A DNA stretch of 39,780 nt from Euryarchaeota archaeon UBA40 (GTDB lineage: Archaea; Thermoplasmatota; Poseidoniia; Poseidoniales; Thalassarchaeaceae). Within the stretch, counting starts at the first letter, position 1, and every line of letters starts with the position of its first letter. The stretch is from the NCBI GenBank assembly GCA_002506875.1, contig DAYJ01000065.1:1-39780 (forward strand), in the 5' to 3' direction. Of the stretch, positions 1 through 8,945 are shown in pieces. The position numbers and the translations under genes were made by a program. The notes beneath the pieces are model-generated. The model did not search any database. It worked only from the letters and a program-made list of their open reading frames with translations, and was not told where the DNA came from.

Positions 1-191
1 CTAAGAACAGCAGTCTCCTTGGTGACATGAAGACAACCAGCTACACGCATCCCTGCGAGAGGTTTCTCCTCTTCGGCACGCTCGCGGAGGAGGCGAAGAA
101 CTGGCATCCTTGTTCGAGCCCAATCGACACGCCTCGCGCCAGTGTCAGCTAGAGAGAGATCGGAAACTGTATACAAGTCGCTCTTGTCCAT
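1..191 (-). CDS. ahcY: Adenosylhomocysteinase, N-terminal fragment (runs off left edge)
   Basis: The minus strand reads an open frame from ATG at 191 to the window edge, giving the first 63 residues. It opens MDKSDLYTVSDLSLADTGAR and ends with a GCLHVTKETAVL segment. The DLSLAD, W-A-x-x-x-MPVLRLLRER and AGCLHVTKETAVL blocks are hallmark N-terminal motifs of S-adenosylhomocysteine hydrolase, which splits SAH to homocysteine and adenosine using bound NAD in the cytoplasm and so relieves product inhibition of methyltransferases. The start is supported by a GGAGG Shine-Dalgarno sequence seven bases upstream. The full family protein is about 410-430 residues, so roughly 85% lies outside the window. 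The 98-base gap to the next gene upstream holds no other frame I can support. Identification is firm from the motifs; catalytic residues cannot be seen here. Confidence 0.93.
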   Translation of the reverse strand, partial: MDKSDLYTVSDLSLADTGARRVDWARTRMPVLRLLRERAEEEKPLAGMRVAGCLHVTKETAVL

Positions 192-198
192 GTTGTGG

Positions 199-203
199 CC
201 TCC
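199..203 (-). promoter_or_regulatory. Shine-Dalgarno of ahcY
   Basis: GGAGG on the minus strand lies seven bases before the ATG at 191 and fixes the ahcY start. Confidence 0.7.
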
Positions 204-289
204 AAACTCTCGTTCATTAGTTCTCCGTCCTACATCAACAGCCTAACGGCTGCGAAATTGCCCCCAAGGGGCGACATAAACTAGGTTCG

Positions 290-3200
290 TCACTGTTGGA
301 AATGTGACGCATACTGTTCAGCATAGGCTCTGGCCGTCTCCTCTGGATAGCCCTGAGCAATCAATTGCTGGACATAGGCCTCCTTCGGATCCATGGTCTC
401 GACGCCACCAAAGGTGACCTCTCCCATTCCGGAATCGGTATCTGAACTGCCACGTCCACGGACAAGAAGCACCGTTGCGAATACGATGCCCAATAGAACG
501 ACAAAGACGATTGCAACAATTATCAGGAGGTTCGATTCACCACCTGATTCAGTATTCTCACCATCGGTATTGCTCTCACAACCCTCTGCATTCGGATCCG
601 CTACACAGGGATCAGCTGTGTCTAATGGAATCAGATTAATCTGAATCTGTTGGTAAATAGGCTCGCCATCGTTACCTTCCTGAATCTTGATGTAAACCGT
701 CTGGGACACACCTTGGCCCTCCAAGTAAAGATCCTCGATGCTGAGTGTCAGGCTGAAATCAGCACCATTCGCGAGGTTGCTAGATGAGTTGAACTTCATT
801 GCTTGTGCTCTTGCGAATTGTTGAGTTGGTGTCAAATTCAGATCGCTTCCTGAGAGTGCCACATAAATCGACAAATCACCCTCTTCGACACCACCTGTCA
901 CACTACCGTTAATCCATACGAAGGCACCAGATTGCGTATCTCCTGCCGTCGGACTCGTGATAGATACCTCAGCCGCAGCATCACCAAAGCTATCGGGTAC
1001 AACTTGGAAGAACATTCGATACTTCTCAGAGTCCTTGTTTGCTCGGTCCTGAACAGTCAGGTCAATTCTAATCGGAGTGCCGTTATTCTGGCCGCTTGGG
1101 TTAACGGTCACATTCTTGAACGCATACGAGAAGGAATCCGTTCCACGGATGTACTCGTGATATGGTGAGCCAGGTAACTGGTTGTAGTAACGGTCAGAGT
1201 ATACTCGCCACTCATACTCAGTGATACCTTTTGTCCCATCAGTAGAATCGTTGTCTTCACTCAGGGATGCATCGAAGTATACTCGACGCTCACACGGATC
1301 TGTTTCATCACCAGGGCAACGGATCTCATAGAACATCCACTGTTCTCCATTGACTTCGTAAGTATCCAAAGGAGTGATGTATGCATCTGTATCAAGCCTG
1401 TCAACAACCGAGAAGTGAGCAAGAGGTCGATCCTCGTCTGCCTGAATATCGTTGGTAACAAGTTCGATGCTCGCCTTGCGGACATGACCTGCTGAATCAT
1501 GGAGGAATATTGTCACAATCCACGAGGCATCCGTCTTACAATTCGTTGATGACGATGTGTCTAGGACACAGAAAGATGCAGTGTGTGAATCATCAGGGGT
1601 ATGATCAAACTGGCCAGCAGGTAGAACTCCACCGTCCCATTTTGTTACATCGAAAGCATCCCCTGAACGAATCTCCCAGTTCGCATCAAGACCAGATACG
1701 GTCGATTCAAAGGAGAAGTCAAGCTCTGCTGATGACTTCAGATACATTCGCTGATAGTTTCCGTTAACTGTATCCCAATCAGGCGCTTCACCATTAATCA
1801 GTAAATCCCAATCATCTCCACCAGCAATTCCAAACCCAGATGGGTAAGGCATCATCTGATATGAAAGCAAATTACTCAGGATTGGGAAAGTGGTATCACC
1901 AAACTTGTTGGTAACTGCCTCATTCTCGACGTCAATAGTGGTGACAATCAGACCTCCTGATCCATATCCACAGGTTGCCAAGAGGGACATAGACGACTCA
2001 GGTCCCTGGATTATGTTGTGGAAAGATGTATCAAAACCAGTTCGTGGATTCGTAATTGGACCTCCACAAATGTATGGCATCTGATCGTTACCCGTCTGTC
2101 CGGTGTTGATTACAGCGTTTGAGACATAATTTCCGCTGTTAACACCAACAAATGAAGATGGAACAATGTCCTCCATCATATTGTGATATGGATCGAGAAT
2201 CGTCATGTCATTGTATGTGACCTGAGGGTTAGTCGTTGTGTCACGATCCTGAACCTCAATTCCGAAAGGCAACTTGTTGTTGAGGTAAGCATTGTGCGGA
2301 GAATCAGCATACGGACCGAGATGCATCTGCACAGTGCCGCCACCATTCATGTAACTCGTCAAGACCGTAGTTGGTGAAGGATTACCTGCAACACCCAGTG
2401 CGAGGCGACTGTAGTAATTCCCGTTCAGAACGTTATTTTCAGTCTGCCACGGGAGTAGGACCTTGTTATACTTCAGTGGATCAATCCAGTCCGAGTTCAC
2501 ATAGGTAGCCCAGTCGTCCGGCTTGAACTGAGTGTAAGTCATACCCATTGCTTCAAGATCCTCACGGACCGTCTTCAATCGATCCTGGTCAGTAGGTGCA
2601 GAGAGGATTGCGACATCGATGTTATCCTCAAAGAGGATATTGAAGTAATGCGTATTTCCAGAAGGAGTGCCGTCAGCAAGTTCTGCAAAGAACGAGAGGT
2701 TGTAGACAGTTCCATCTTGCCAACCATTGAATGGAGCAATCCACGAGACATTCGTTCTTTCATGAGGAGTCAGGCTAATCAGTCCAGATTCAGAGTTGAA
2801 TGGAGAACCAGTGACAGGAGTGTTAGTCGAGGTGTCGACAATGGACATCTTGATGTTATAATCGCCAGCCAGTACACCATTATCTAGGCTGAGGCTGAAA
2901 TCGTGGTTCTTAGCATCATCAATTGGGTAACTGCATGGGATAATCTGCTCGACGCAAGATAGGACATCTGGCGGCCGGAGAAGAACATCAACAGAAGCTA
3001 CATCAAACACAATTCGAGTGAGGTTATTCGATAGGAGGAGTTCCTGAGCACCATACCAATCGGTCCCCTGAGTTGTATTATCGAAGACACTGATCGCATC
3101 AATCCTGTAAATTCCCTGAGTGAAAGCGTGACTGCCTACCGTCACGACGCGATCCTCCTGAGAATCAAGTCCTGTTACAGTAGTGGAGTATGTTTGATCT

Positions 3201-6200
3201 GGCACAAAGGTAAACTCAGTCACGCTGATATTGTCTAATCCAAACCCTGCGAGACCGTTAGCACCAGTCGCACCATTAGAATCAGACTGGAACCGCCACG
3301 TAAAGTCGACCTCAAAACCACTCATTGACAGGCATTCAGTGCGCCACAAATTCGAGTTTGTATTGGTAGTATTCAGTAGGTAGACGTGAGTGAGATCCAA
3401 CGTTACGGACTTCTTGAGTCCCTCGGAATCGAACCATACTCGATAATTACCATCGTCTGGGCGATCGCCGAAAGTTTCGACTTCATCGAGGTAGCCATCA
3501 TTATCGATATCCTCACAGGTCTGATTATTCAGGACGCCATTCTCGTTGATATCGTTCCAAGAGCCGTATACTACACCCTTGTAAGTGGTACTTCCTGAGC
3601 GCCAGGATGTTTCAAGTCCGGTCTCAGCAGTCCAACCAACGACATTTCCGTTTGAATCCTCGAGGACCTCCATCTCAGCAAAGTAGTCGAAATTGAGGTA
3701 TGCAAAGTCACCCTGCATATTCGTTAGATCGATAGTAGCGAGATTCATCGTCTCGTTCCAGTCCTGGCCGTATCCATCGTCGGGGCCGCCGAACCAATAG
3801 GCTGCACCTTCGAAGACCGGGCGATTCTGTGGAACAAGAGAGTTTTGCACATTAGCTGCAGTATCATCAATGACTACTCCGAAGTTATCTCCGTCATCAC
3901 CGAACTGGAAACCACCAGAACCTGCCTCGAAGTCCTCAGTCAGAAGCTCAGAACTCTGGGCGGTGTAGACATTGGCGACTACATCGAAGTCCGTCACGGT
4001 ATTCCCGCGGTTGACGACTTCCACATCGATTGGATAGGTATCAGCAGCGTACAGAGCACCCTTCTGGAGTGAAGTGATTTCACTCGTTGCGGGGTCATAC
4101 AAATTCTCAACAAGAGTACTGAATTTCGCATCGTCGTTCGTTATGTCACCGTTAGTGATACCTGTTGTGGAAGAGATCAAGGTCTCAATCAAGTAAGTAG
4201 TCCCGTTAACGAAGTTCGCTTGGAGGGTAACCACTTCCTCATCGCCTGGAGCGAAGTTGTTGAGAGTTAGTGTTTGAGATGCGACCTGAGGACTAGCACC
4301 GAATGAAGAAACAGTCTTGCGAATCGATAGGTTGTCGAAGGCAAAGCCGTCCCATTGGGTCTGATTTGTCTCATCACTAGTTCCCACGGAACCGTCGAAA
4401 CCAGAACGGAAGCGGAAGCGAATATCAATCACTTCACCAGCCCACTGAGTTAGGTCAATCGCATCGTCTCCGGTGAGATTCAACCAGTTGTATATGGTGC
4501 CCGAGTAGTACAGATTATTGTTCACTGCGCGCTCAGGAGCATAGCCATTCTGAATGTATAGAACACGATCATTATCGTGGCCACCAAAGTAGTTGACACT
4601 TGCCCACCCATCTGCCTCGGACCACACATCGATTGTGCAGGAATCATCGTAGAGTACACGGTTAGCAATACCGGTACTGCTGTAATAGACCATCGAGTAA
4701 CCAACTGCGCATAGCATGTCGATGTCCATAGCAGCTGTATCGGAGTTCCTAAGATCGATGTTCTCGACTATGAACGCCTCATCCATGTTGTTGTAGTAAC
4801 CCGTCTCTAAGGAGCCACCATCGGAAGAGTTTGCTGCACGGAGACCCGCCCACATGAAGCCAGTAGGGTTGTCGTGAGCCTCAAACCGCGTATCCGCCTT
4901 GTTCGAAGTATTGGATGCCTGCTCAACATGCCAAGAACTTCCAGAGCCCCACTCACCAGAATAGGAGGTCGCATCCAGATTACATCCTGAACAGTTAGAC
5001 GAATCCACATTTCCATCGAAGTCGTTGGCATAGACAATTGTGTCAGTTCCAGAGAGGATATCGCGAACCTTTACCTCGACATCAGCTGAACCACTGACCG
5101 TTTCAAGACCAGTATTACGAACTGTGACATTCACATTTCGGGTTCCAGCCCCAATTTGACCGCTCTGAGTGAATGGATTGTATGCTGCTGGCGAAACTGA
5201 AAGACCAGTCACACCAAGATCTTGGTTATCGAGTTGTACGATTGTAATAGAGTCCACACTTCCAGCCCATCCCTTGGAATCAATCCATAGGGAACCATCA
5301 ACGAAACTGAATGTATAATCTCGCTGACCAACTGCGATGTCGAGAGCACTACCTGAACCACCGGTTAACTGTGACACAATCGCCATCGTTGGACGACGTC
5401 CGACATCGAAGGACTGAGGATTCTCCCACCCTCCTGCGCCATCCGAAAGAATAATCTGAACCGTATTCTGGTCCTGCAGATTGTCTGTTGAGAGAATTGT
5501 GCTGTTACCCAATGCGGTGGAGGTAACTGTCGTGACAGTCAGCATACTTGGCACAACCAAGTCCATATGACCGTCTTGATTGATGTCTTCGAGACTTACA
5601 TCTGAACCTACAAAATCACCAATGTAGGCAAGATTACCCGTAGCCCAGGTAGTCCCACCACCTGTGGCGTAGGTAATGTTCTGATTCCAACCATCAGTCA
5701 TAGCAACCATGTCAATGACTCCGTCACTATCACTATCCGCAACATCGATTTGACCGTCATTGTCGGTACCCATTGCGAACTTGTGAACATTGTTTGGAGC
5801 CGTGTTAGGATTGTAAAACTGATTTGTTGTGCAATCGTATTCGATAATCGTCACATTGTCCCAATTCCCTGGATCGAAACCGGACTGAGGGCCGTTGTAA
5901 GGAGGAGAGGTCATGAGCCAAGCATCCATATCGTCGCAGTCGCCGAGACCTCCTCCGATACCTCCACCTGCAACAGTCTCACCATAAGATCCCAAAGTGA
6001 AATCATAGTAGTAAGCGCCCGATGTGCCACCAAGTGGCATCGTAGTTGTGGCCTGATTGTTGACTTGTGTTGGGTCAGGGCCACGGAAAATGGCCAACTG
6101 CATATTCACGATGCTGACATCAAGGAACACGCCAACGATATCATCTGCACCGTCACCGTCTACATCTGCAACCTCGATTCCGATTATGTATGGAGACACT

Positions 6201-6691
6201 GTGATTGGACTAGATGCAGTCCATCCTCCAGCACAATCGCCGTATAGGACCGTGATGTTACCCATAACGGTAGCTCCACTAACAGTCCGGATATTCCCTT
6301 GGAAGTAAACGATGTCAGGGTTCCCATCATCATCTATGTCCCCTATATCCACTTCACTGGAATCTGCAATATCGGTAAATCCTGCACGACGAGAATTGTT
6401 GTTATTTGTCCAAACATCCTGCCGATCCGAAAAGTCCCCATTTTCATTGTAGAGGATTGTGAGGAAGTTGCCCATTTCCGAACCAGTGACGAGATCATTG
6501 TCGCCATCACAATCAAGATCACCTGCAGCAATTGTTGTTGGATTCTTCGTTGTATGATATGTCTTTTCGTGAGACGCAATAGCAGTTGGAGCCAATCCGA
6601 TGAGAAGAGAGGTCAACATCAAACTCGTAAGGAAGAAAGAGAGACGTCGCCTCCTGTTGAAATCATTCGTGGCATTCGCTAGGGACATCAT
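290..6691 (-). CDS. Giant secreted FG-GAP/CARDB multidomain protein with C-terminal membrane anchor
   Basis: This 2133-residue surface protein starts with an N-terminal signal (RRRR followed by a hydrophobic run to about residue 39, APTAIA). Several FG-GAP/VCBS Ca-binding loops follow (about residues 58-66, 117-126, 176-185, 320, 375; for example DLDCDGDND and DIDDDGNPD). A CARDB-like beta domain lies near 505-560. Two related beta-sandwich (jelly-roll/MAM-like) segments lie near 550-790 and 910-1160. A Rossmann-like segment resembling GATase1/ThuA lies near 1355-1615 and PKD-like material near 1750-1890. A single transmembrane helix at about 2052-2077 is followed by a 55-residue cytoplasmic tail ending in a DPKEAYVQQLIAQGYPEE-type helix. 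The topology is extracellular with a C-terminal anchor. I infer an adhesive, polymer-binding or surface-layer role; no catalytic motif is evident. Domain assignments are by eye and borders are approximate. Confidence 0.85.
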   Translation of the reverse strand: MMSLANATNDFNRRRRLSFFLTSLMLTSLLIGLAPTAIASHEKTYHTTKNPTTIAAGDLDCDGDNDLVTGSEMGNFLTILYNENGDFSDRQDVWTNNNNSRRAGFTDIADSSEVDIGDIDDDGNPDIVYFQGNIRTVSGATVMGNITVLYGDCAGGWTASSPITVSPYIIGIEVADVDGDGADDIVGVFLDVSIVNMQLAIFRGPDPTQVNNQATTTMPLGGTSGAYYYDFTLGSYGETVAGGGIGGGLGDCDDMDAWLMTSPPYNGPQSGFDPGNWDNVTIIEYDCTTNQFYNPNTAPNNVHKFAMGTDNDGQIDVADSDSDGVIDMVAMTDGWNQNITYATGGGTTWATGNLAYIGDFVGSDVSLEDINQDGHMDLVVPSMLTVTTVTSTALGNSTILSTDNLQDQNTVQIILSDGAGGWENPQSFDVGRRPTMAIVSQLTGGSGSALDIAVGQRDYTFSFVDGSLWIDSKGWAGSVDSITIVQLDNQDLGVTGLSVSPAAYNPFTQSGQIGAGTRNVNVTVRNTGLETVSGSADVEVKVRDILSGTDTIVYANDFDGNVDSSNCSGCNLDATSYSGEWGSGSSWHVEQASNTSNKADTRFEAHDNPTGFMWAGLRAANSSDGGSLETGYYNNMDEAFIVENIDLRNSDTAAMDIDMLCAVGYSMVYYSSTGIANRVLYDDSCTIDVWSEADGWASVNYFGGHDNDRVLYIQNGYAPERAVNNNLYYSGTIYNWLNLTGDDAIDLTQWAGEVIDIRFRFRSGFDGSVGTSDETNQTQWDGFAFDNLSIRKTVSSFGASPQVASQTLTLNNFAPGDEEVVTLQANFVNGTTYLIETLISSTTGITNGDITNDDAKFSTLVENLYDPATSEITSLQKGALYAADTYPIDVEVVNRGNTVTDFDVVANVYTAQSSELLTEDFEAGSGGFQFGDDGDNFGVVIDDTAANVQNSLVPQNRPVFEGAAYWFGGPDDGYGQDWNETMNLATIDLTNMQGDFAYLNFDYFAEMEVLEDSNGNVVGWTAETGLETSWRSGSTTYKGVVYGSWNDINENGVLNNQTCEDIDNDGYLDEVETFGDRPDDGNYRVWFDSEGLKKSVTLDLTHVYLLNTTNTNSNLWRTECLSMSGFEVDFTWRFQSDSNGATGANGLAGFGLDNISVTEFTFVPDQTYSTTVTGLDSQEDRVVTVGSHAFTQGIYRIDAISVFDNTTQGTDWYGAQELLLSNNLTRIVFDVASVDVLLRPPDVLSCVEQIIPCSYPIDDAKNHDFSLSLDNGVLAGDYNIKMSIVDTSTNTPVTGSPFNSESGLISLTPHERTNVSWIAPFNGWQDGTVYNLSFFAELADGTPSGNTHYFNILFEDNIDVAILSAPTDQDRLKTVREDLEAMGMTYTQFKPDDWATYVNSDWIDPLKYNKVLLPWQTENNVLNGNYYSRLALGVAGNPSPTTVLTSYMNGGGTVQMHLGPYADSPHNAYLNNKLPFGIEVQDRDTTTNPQVTYNDMTILDPYHNMMEDIVPSSFVGVNSGNYVSNAVINTGQTGNDQMPYICGGPITNPRTGFDTSFHNIIQGPESSMSLLATCGYGSGGLIVTTIDVENEAVTNKFGDTTFPILSNLLSYQMMPYPSGFGIAGGDDWDLLINGEAPDWDTVNGNYQRMYLKSSAELDFSFESTVSGLDANWEIRSGDAFDVTKWDGGVLPAGQFDHTPDDSHTASFCVLDTSSSTNCKTDASWIVTIFLHDSAGHVRKASIELVTNDIQADEDRPLAHFSVVDRLDTDAYITPLDTYEVNGEQWMFYEIRCPGDETDPCERRVYFDASLSEDNDSTDGTKGITEYEWRVYSDRYYNQLPGSPYHEYIRGTDSFSYAFKNVTVNPSGQNNGTPIRIDLTVQDRANKDSEKYRMFFQVVPDSFGDAAAEVSITSPTAGDTQSGAFVWINGSVTGGVEEGDLSIYVALSGSDLNLTPTQQFARAQAMKFNSSSNLANGADFSLTLSIEDLYLEGQGVSQTVYIKIQEGNDGEPIYQQIQINLIPLDTADPCVADPNAEGCESNTDGENTESGGESNLLIIVAIVFVVLLGIVFATVLLVRGRGSSDTDSGMGEVTFGGVETMDPKEAYVQQLIAQGYPEETARAYAEQYASHFQQ

Positions 6692-6784
6692 GAACGTCTG
6701 AGTTAACCGACTCTTATTGAGGGTTATGGGGTCGTGCTCTGAATCATGTTTCCCTAAAGCGTAGCGTGAGTGACATCTCGAGGT

Positions 6785-7453
6785 TTATTCTCGCTCAAGC
6801 CAATATGGAAAGGGGACATAAGAATCAGAACCATTCGAACCGAACATGCGTTCTAATCTGCCAACTCGCCATAGACGCCGCAACCATTTACCGAAATCCT
6901 CCACCCCCATGGAGAATCGATTTCCAAGATGAGCGTAGAGCATAGTTTCTGGAATCGCAGTCATACCGTGAACCTGCACTAAGAAACCCATGAAAGCTTG
7001 GAGGATTTTCTCTTCAAGAGCACGCTCTGTACCCGCATCCTCAAGAGGTTCAAAGGGGCCCATTGCGTCAATTTCACCCTGTATCTCATCGAAATCAAGA
7101 TCAGGTGCAGATGCTATACTCATCTCCTCAAAATCACGATGAATGTCCAAAGCCCCGATTTCCCGTATTGAAGCTGGAATCTTACTCGGATCAGGCTCCG
7201 GACCAGGACGGATTGAAATTGATTCTTGATCTTCATTCGACCTTTTTGGGGCCCCTTTGGAAGAACGACTAGAGGGGCGAGGCCCCACAGATCCGAACAC
7301 AGGAGATAGGAATCCTGGGCCGTTACCCGAGATTCCGAGTTCGTCACGGATTTTTTCGACCCAATTCACATCACCTTGGATGAGGATATCGATGTCCTCC
7401 TCCTGATTCCGATACCTGAATCGAACGGGACCGGTCATGGCCATGGAACTCAC
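6785..7453 (-). CDS. Unrecognised two-domain acidic protein
   Basis: This 222-residue soluble protein has no family I recognise. The N-terminal ~35 residues look like beta strands followed by a helix (VRFRYRNQEEDIDILIQGD, then WVEKIRDELGI). A low-complexity Ser/Pro/Lys/Arg linker (about 50-90) and an acidic segment follow. The C-terminal ~80 residues are helical and end in an arrangement resembling a winged helix (ALEEKILQAFMGFLVQVHG ... LRRLWRVGRLERMFG). The listed start is GTG at 7453; in-frame ATGs at 7444 and 7438 are equally possible since none has a clear Shine-Dalgarno. It lies 93 bases downstream of the start of the giant surface protein on the same strand and is divergent from the PLP decarboxylase. 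A DNA- or protein-binding role is possible but unsupported. Confidence 0.75.
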   Translation of the reverse strand: MSSMAMTGPVRFRYRNQEEDIDILIQGDVNWVEKIRDELGISGNGPGFLSPVFGSVGPRPSSRSSKGAPKRSNEDQESISIRPGPEPDPSKIPASIREIGALDIHRDFEEMSIASAPDLDFDEIQGEIDAMGPFEPLEDAGTERALEEKILQAFMGFLVQVHGMTAIPETMLYAHLGNRFSMGVEDFGKWLRRLWRVGRLERMFGSNGSDSYVPFPYWLERE

Positions 7454-7560
7454 TGCTTGAATCCCGGTTCTTCAACCAATCGAACAGTAACTGCACTGTC
7501 TACGGATTAGAGAATAGTCATGCCACACAGAATCAAAACCTGAGGCTGACTCGTCAGCCT

Positions 7561-8940
7561 ATGGACACACACGACAGGGATGCACTCATCCAGCATATCC
7601 TCATGTCGGAAGCAGAAGCGCAAGCACGACTCCACAACGGGATGAACCCGCACGAGATACGCCAATCACTCGGCCCCTTCACAAGCAAAGATGCAGGTGG
7701 CTCGAAACGTGTGAAAGATGCAATCGACGCCTACTTACGATCTGCAGTGAGAACCGATCTGCCCGAATTCATGCGGGCATTCTGGGGAGGGTCACAACCC
7801 GCATCTGTAATCGGATCCCTTCTGGCAGATATACGAAACACAACTATGCATTCCTTCGCAGTATCGCCTGCTGCAACTATCATCGAACGAGAGATGATTC
7901 GGGGAATTGCAGATCGAATAGGCTTCAATGCTAATGGGGTATTTACTACGGGCGGTTCAAACAGTAATGAACTCGGTCTTGTATGTGCTCGTGAGAACCT
8001 GATTCCGGGGTCCTATAGAACAGGTATTCAGGGCTATAGGCTGTGTGTGCTGACCTCAGATGAAGCGCATTACTCCGTGGATTCGGCTATGAACAGGATG
8101 GGGATTGGCATGGATTCCATCATACGCGTCCCAACAAAGGATGGAGTCATGCAACCTTCTGACCTCATCAAAGCGATTCATCATGTGAAAGAAGAAGGCA
8201 TGGAACCATTGGCCATCGTTTCGACTGCTGGCAGCACCGTACGGGGAGCATTCGAAGACCTCGATGCAATTGCAGACATTGCAGAAAAATACGATATTTG
8301 GCACCACGTAGATGCAGCATGGGGAGGTTCAGTCCTCTTTTCAGAGCGGTATCGTAGCATGCTGAATGGCATAGAGAGAGCTGATTCGGTGACATTTGAC
8401 GCCCATAAGATGCTTGGCGCTTCCATGGTTTGCTCCATGTTTCTACTTCGTGATGGGCGTGTTCTTGAAAATGCAATGGCCCACACAGAAAAGGGAGACT
8501 ATCTGTTCGACGACCCCGTGAGTAGCCAGAGCCTCGGGCGCATCTCACCACAATGTGGACGGCGTGCAGATGCCCTCAAACTTTGGCTGACTTGGTTGGA
8601 CATCGGTAGCGACGGATTCGGCGAGATAGTTGATTCATGCATGGATGTTGCAGAACACTTAGCGGGCCTTGTAGAAAAAACGGATGAAGTGGAACTAATA
8701 TCGCATCAATTCACTAATGTGTGTATCCGATTCACACCTAGAGAAAACGAAACTCCAGAAGAAGGTGATACACGGGTAAGGAAGGCAAGGGACCTGCTTG
8801 AACAAGATGGAACTGCAATGGTCATCGATGCACGATTAGATGGACGGCTTGTGATTCGTTTCGCTGCAGCACAACCATCCATCGATAAGGAGGCAGTCAC
8901 TCGTTTTCTTGAGAATCTAATTGAAGCCGATCAAGTATGA
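7561..8940 (+). CDS. Group II pyridoxal-phosphate-dependent amino acid decarboxylase
   Basis: This 459-residue enzyme belongs to the glutamate/cysteine-sulfinate/aromatic decarboxylase family. The PLP-binding lysine is K283 in FDAHKMLG. The coenzyme-carboxylate Asp is D251 in HHVDAAWGG and the ring-stacking His is H170 in SDEAHYS. A GGSNSNELG phosphate-cradle motif sits near 131. The segment HVDAAWGG followed by LNGIERADSVTFDAHKM is closer to glutamate and cysteine-sulfinate decarboxylases than to the archaeal MfnA tyrosine/aspartate enzymes. The substrate cannot be fixed from sequence: glutamate, cysteine sulfinate, aspartate or diaminobutyrate are candidates. Length is normal for the family. 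It is divergent from the 222-residue gene and convergent with the Ca-binding membrane protein, five bases apart, so it is probably transcribed alone. No Shine-Dalgarno is visible, suggesting a short or absent leader. Confidence 0.92.
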   Translation: MDTHDRDALIQHILMSEAEAQARLHNGMNPHEIRQSLGPFTSKDAGGSKRVKDAIDAYLRSAVRTDLPEFMRAFWGGSQPASVIGSLLADIRNTTMHSFAVSPAATIIEREMIRGIADRIGFNANGVFTTGGSNSNELGLVCARENLIPGSYRTGIQGYRLCVLTSDEAHYSVDSAMNRMGIGMDSIIRVPTKDGVMQPSDLIKAIHHVKEEGMEPLAIVSTAGSTVRGAFEDLDAIADIAEKYDIWHHVDAAWGGSVLFSERYRSMLNGIERADSVTFDAHKMLGASMVCSMFLLRDGRVLENAMAHTEKGDYLFDDPVSSQSLGRISPQCGRRADALKLWLTWLDIGSDGFGEIVDSCMDVAEHLAGLVEKTDEVELISHQFTNVCIRFTPRENETPEEGDTRVRKARDLLEQDGTAMVIDARLDGRLVIRFAAAQPSIDKEAVTRFLENLIEADQV

Positions 8941-8945
8941 TTGTA

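Noticed and set aside
5750..6247. 165-codon plus-strand open frame
   Set aside because: It lies antisense inside the FG-GAP region of the giant surface protein. Its protein has no domain character and its frame is explained by the Asp-rich codons of the real gene.
8168..8551. 127-codon minus-strand open frame
   Set aside because: Antisense to the PLP-binding core of the decarboxylase, which has all catalytic residues; the antisense product resembles nothing.
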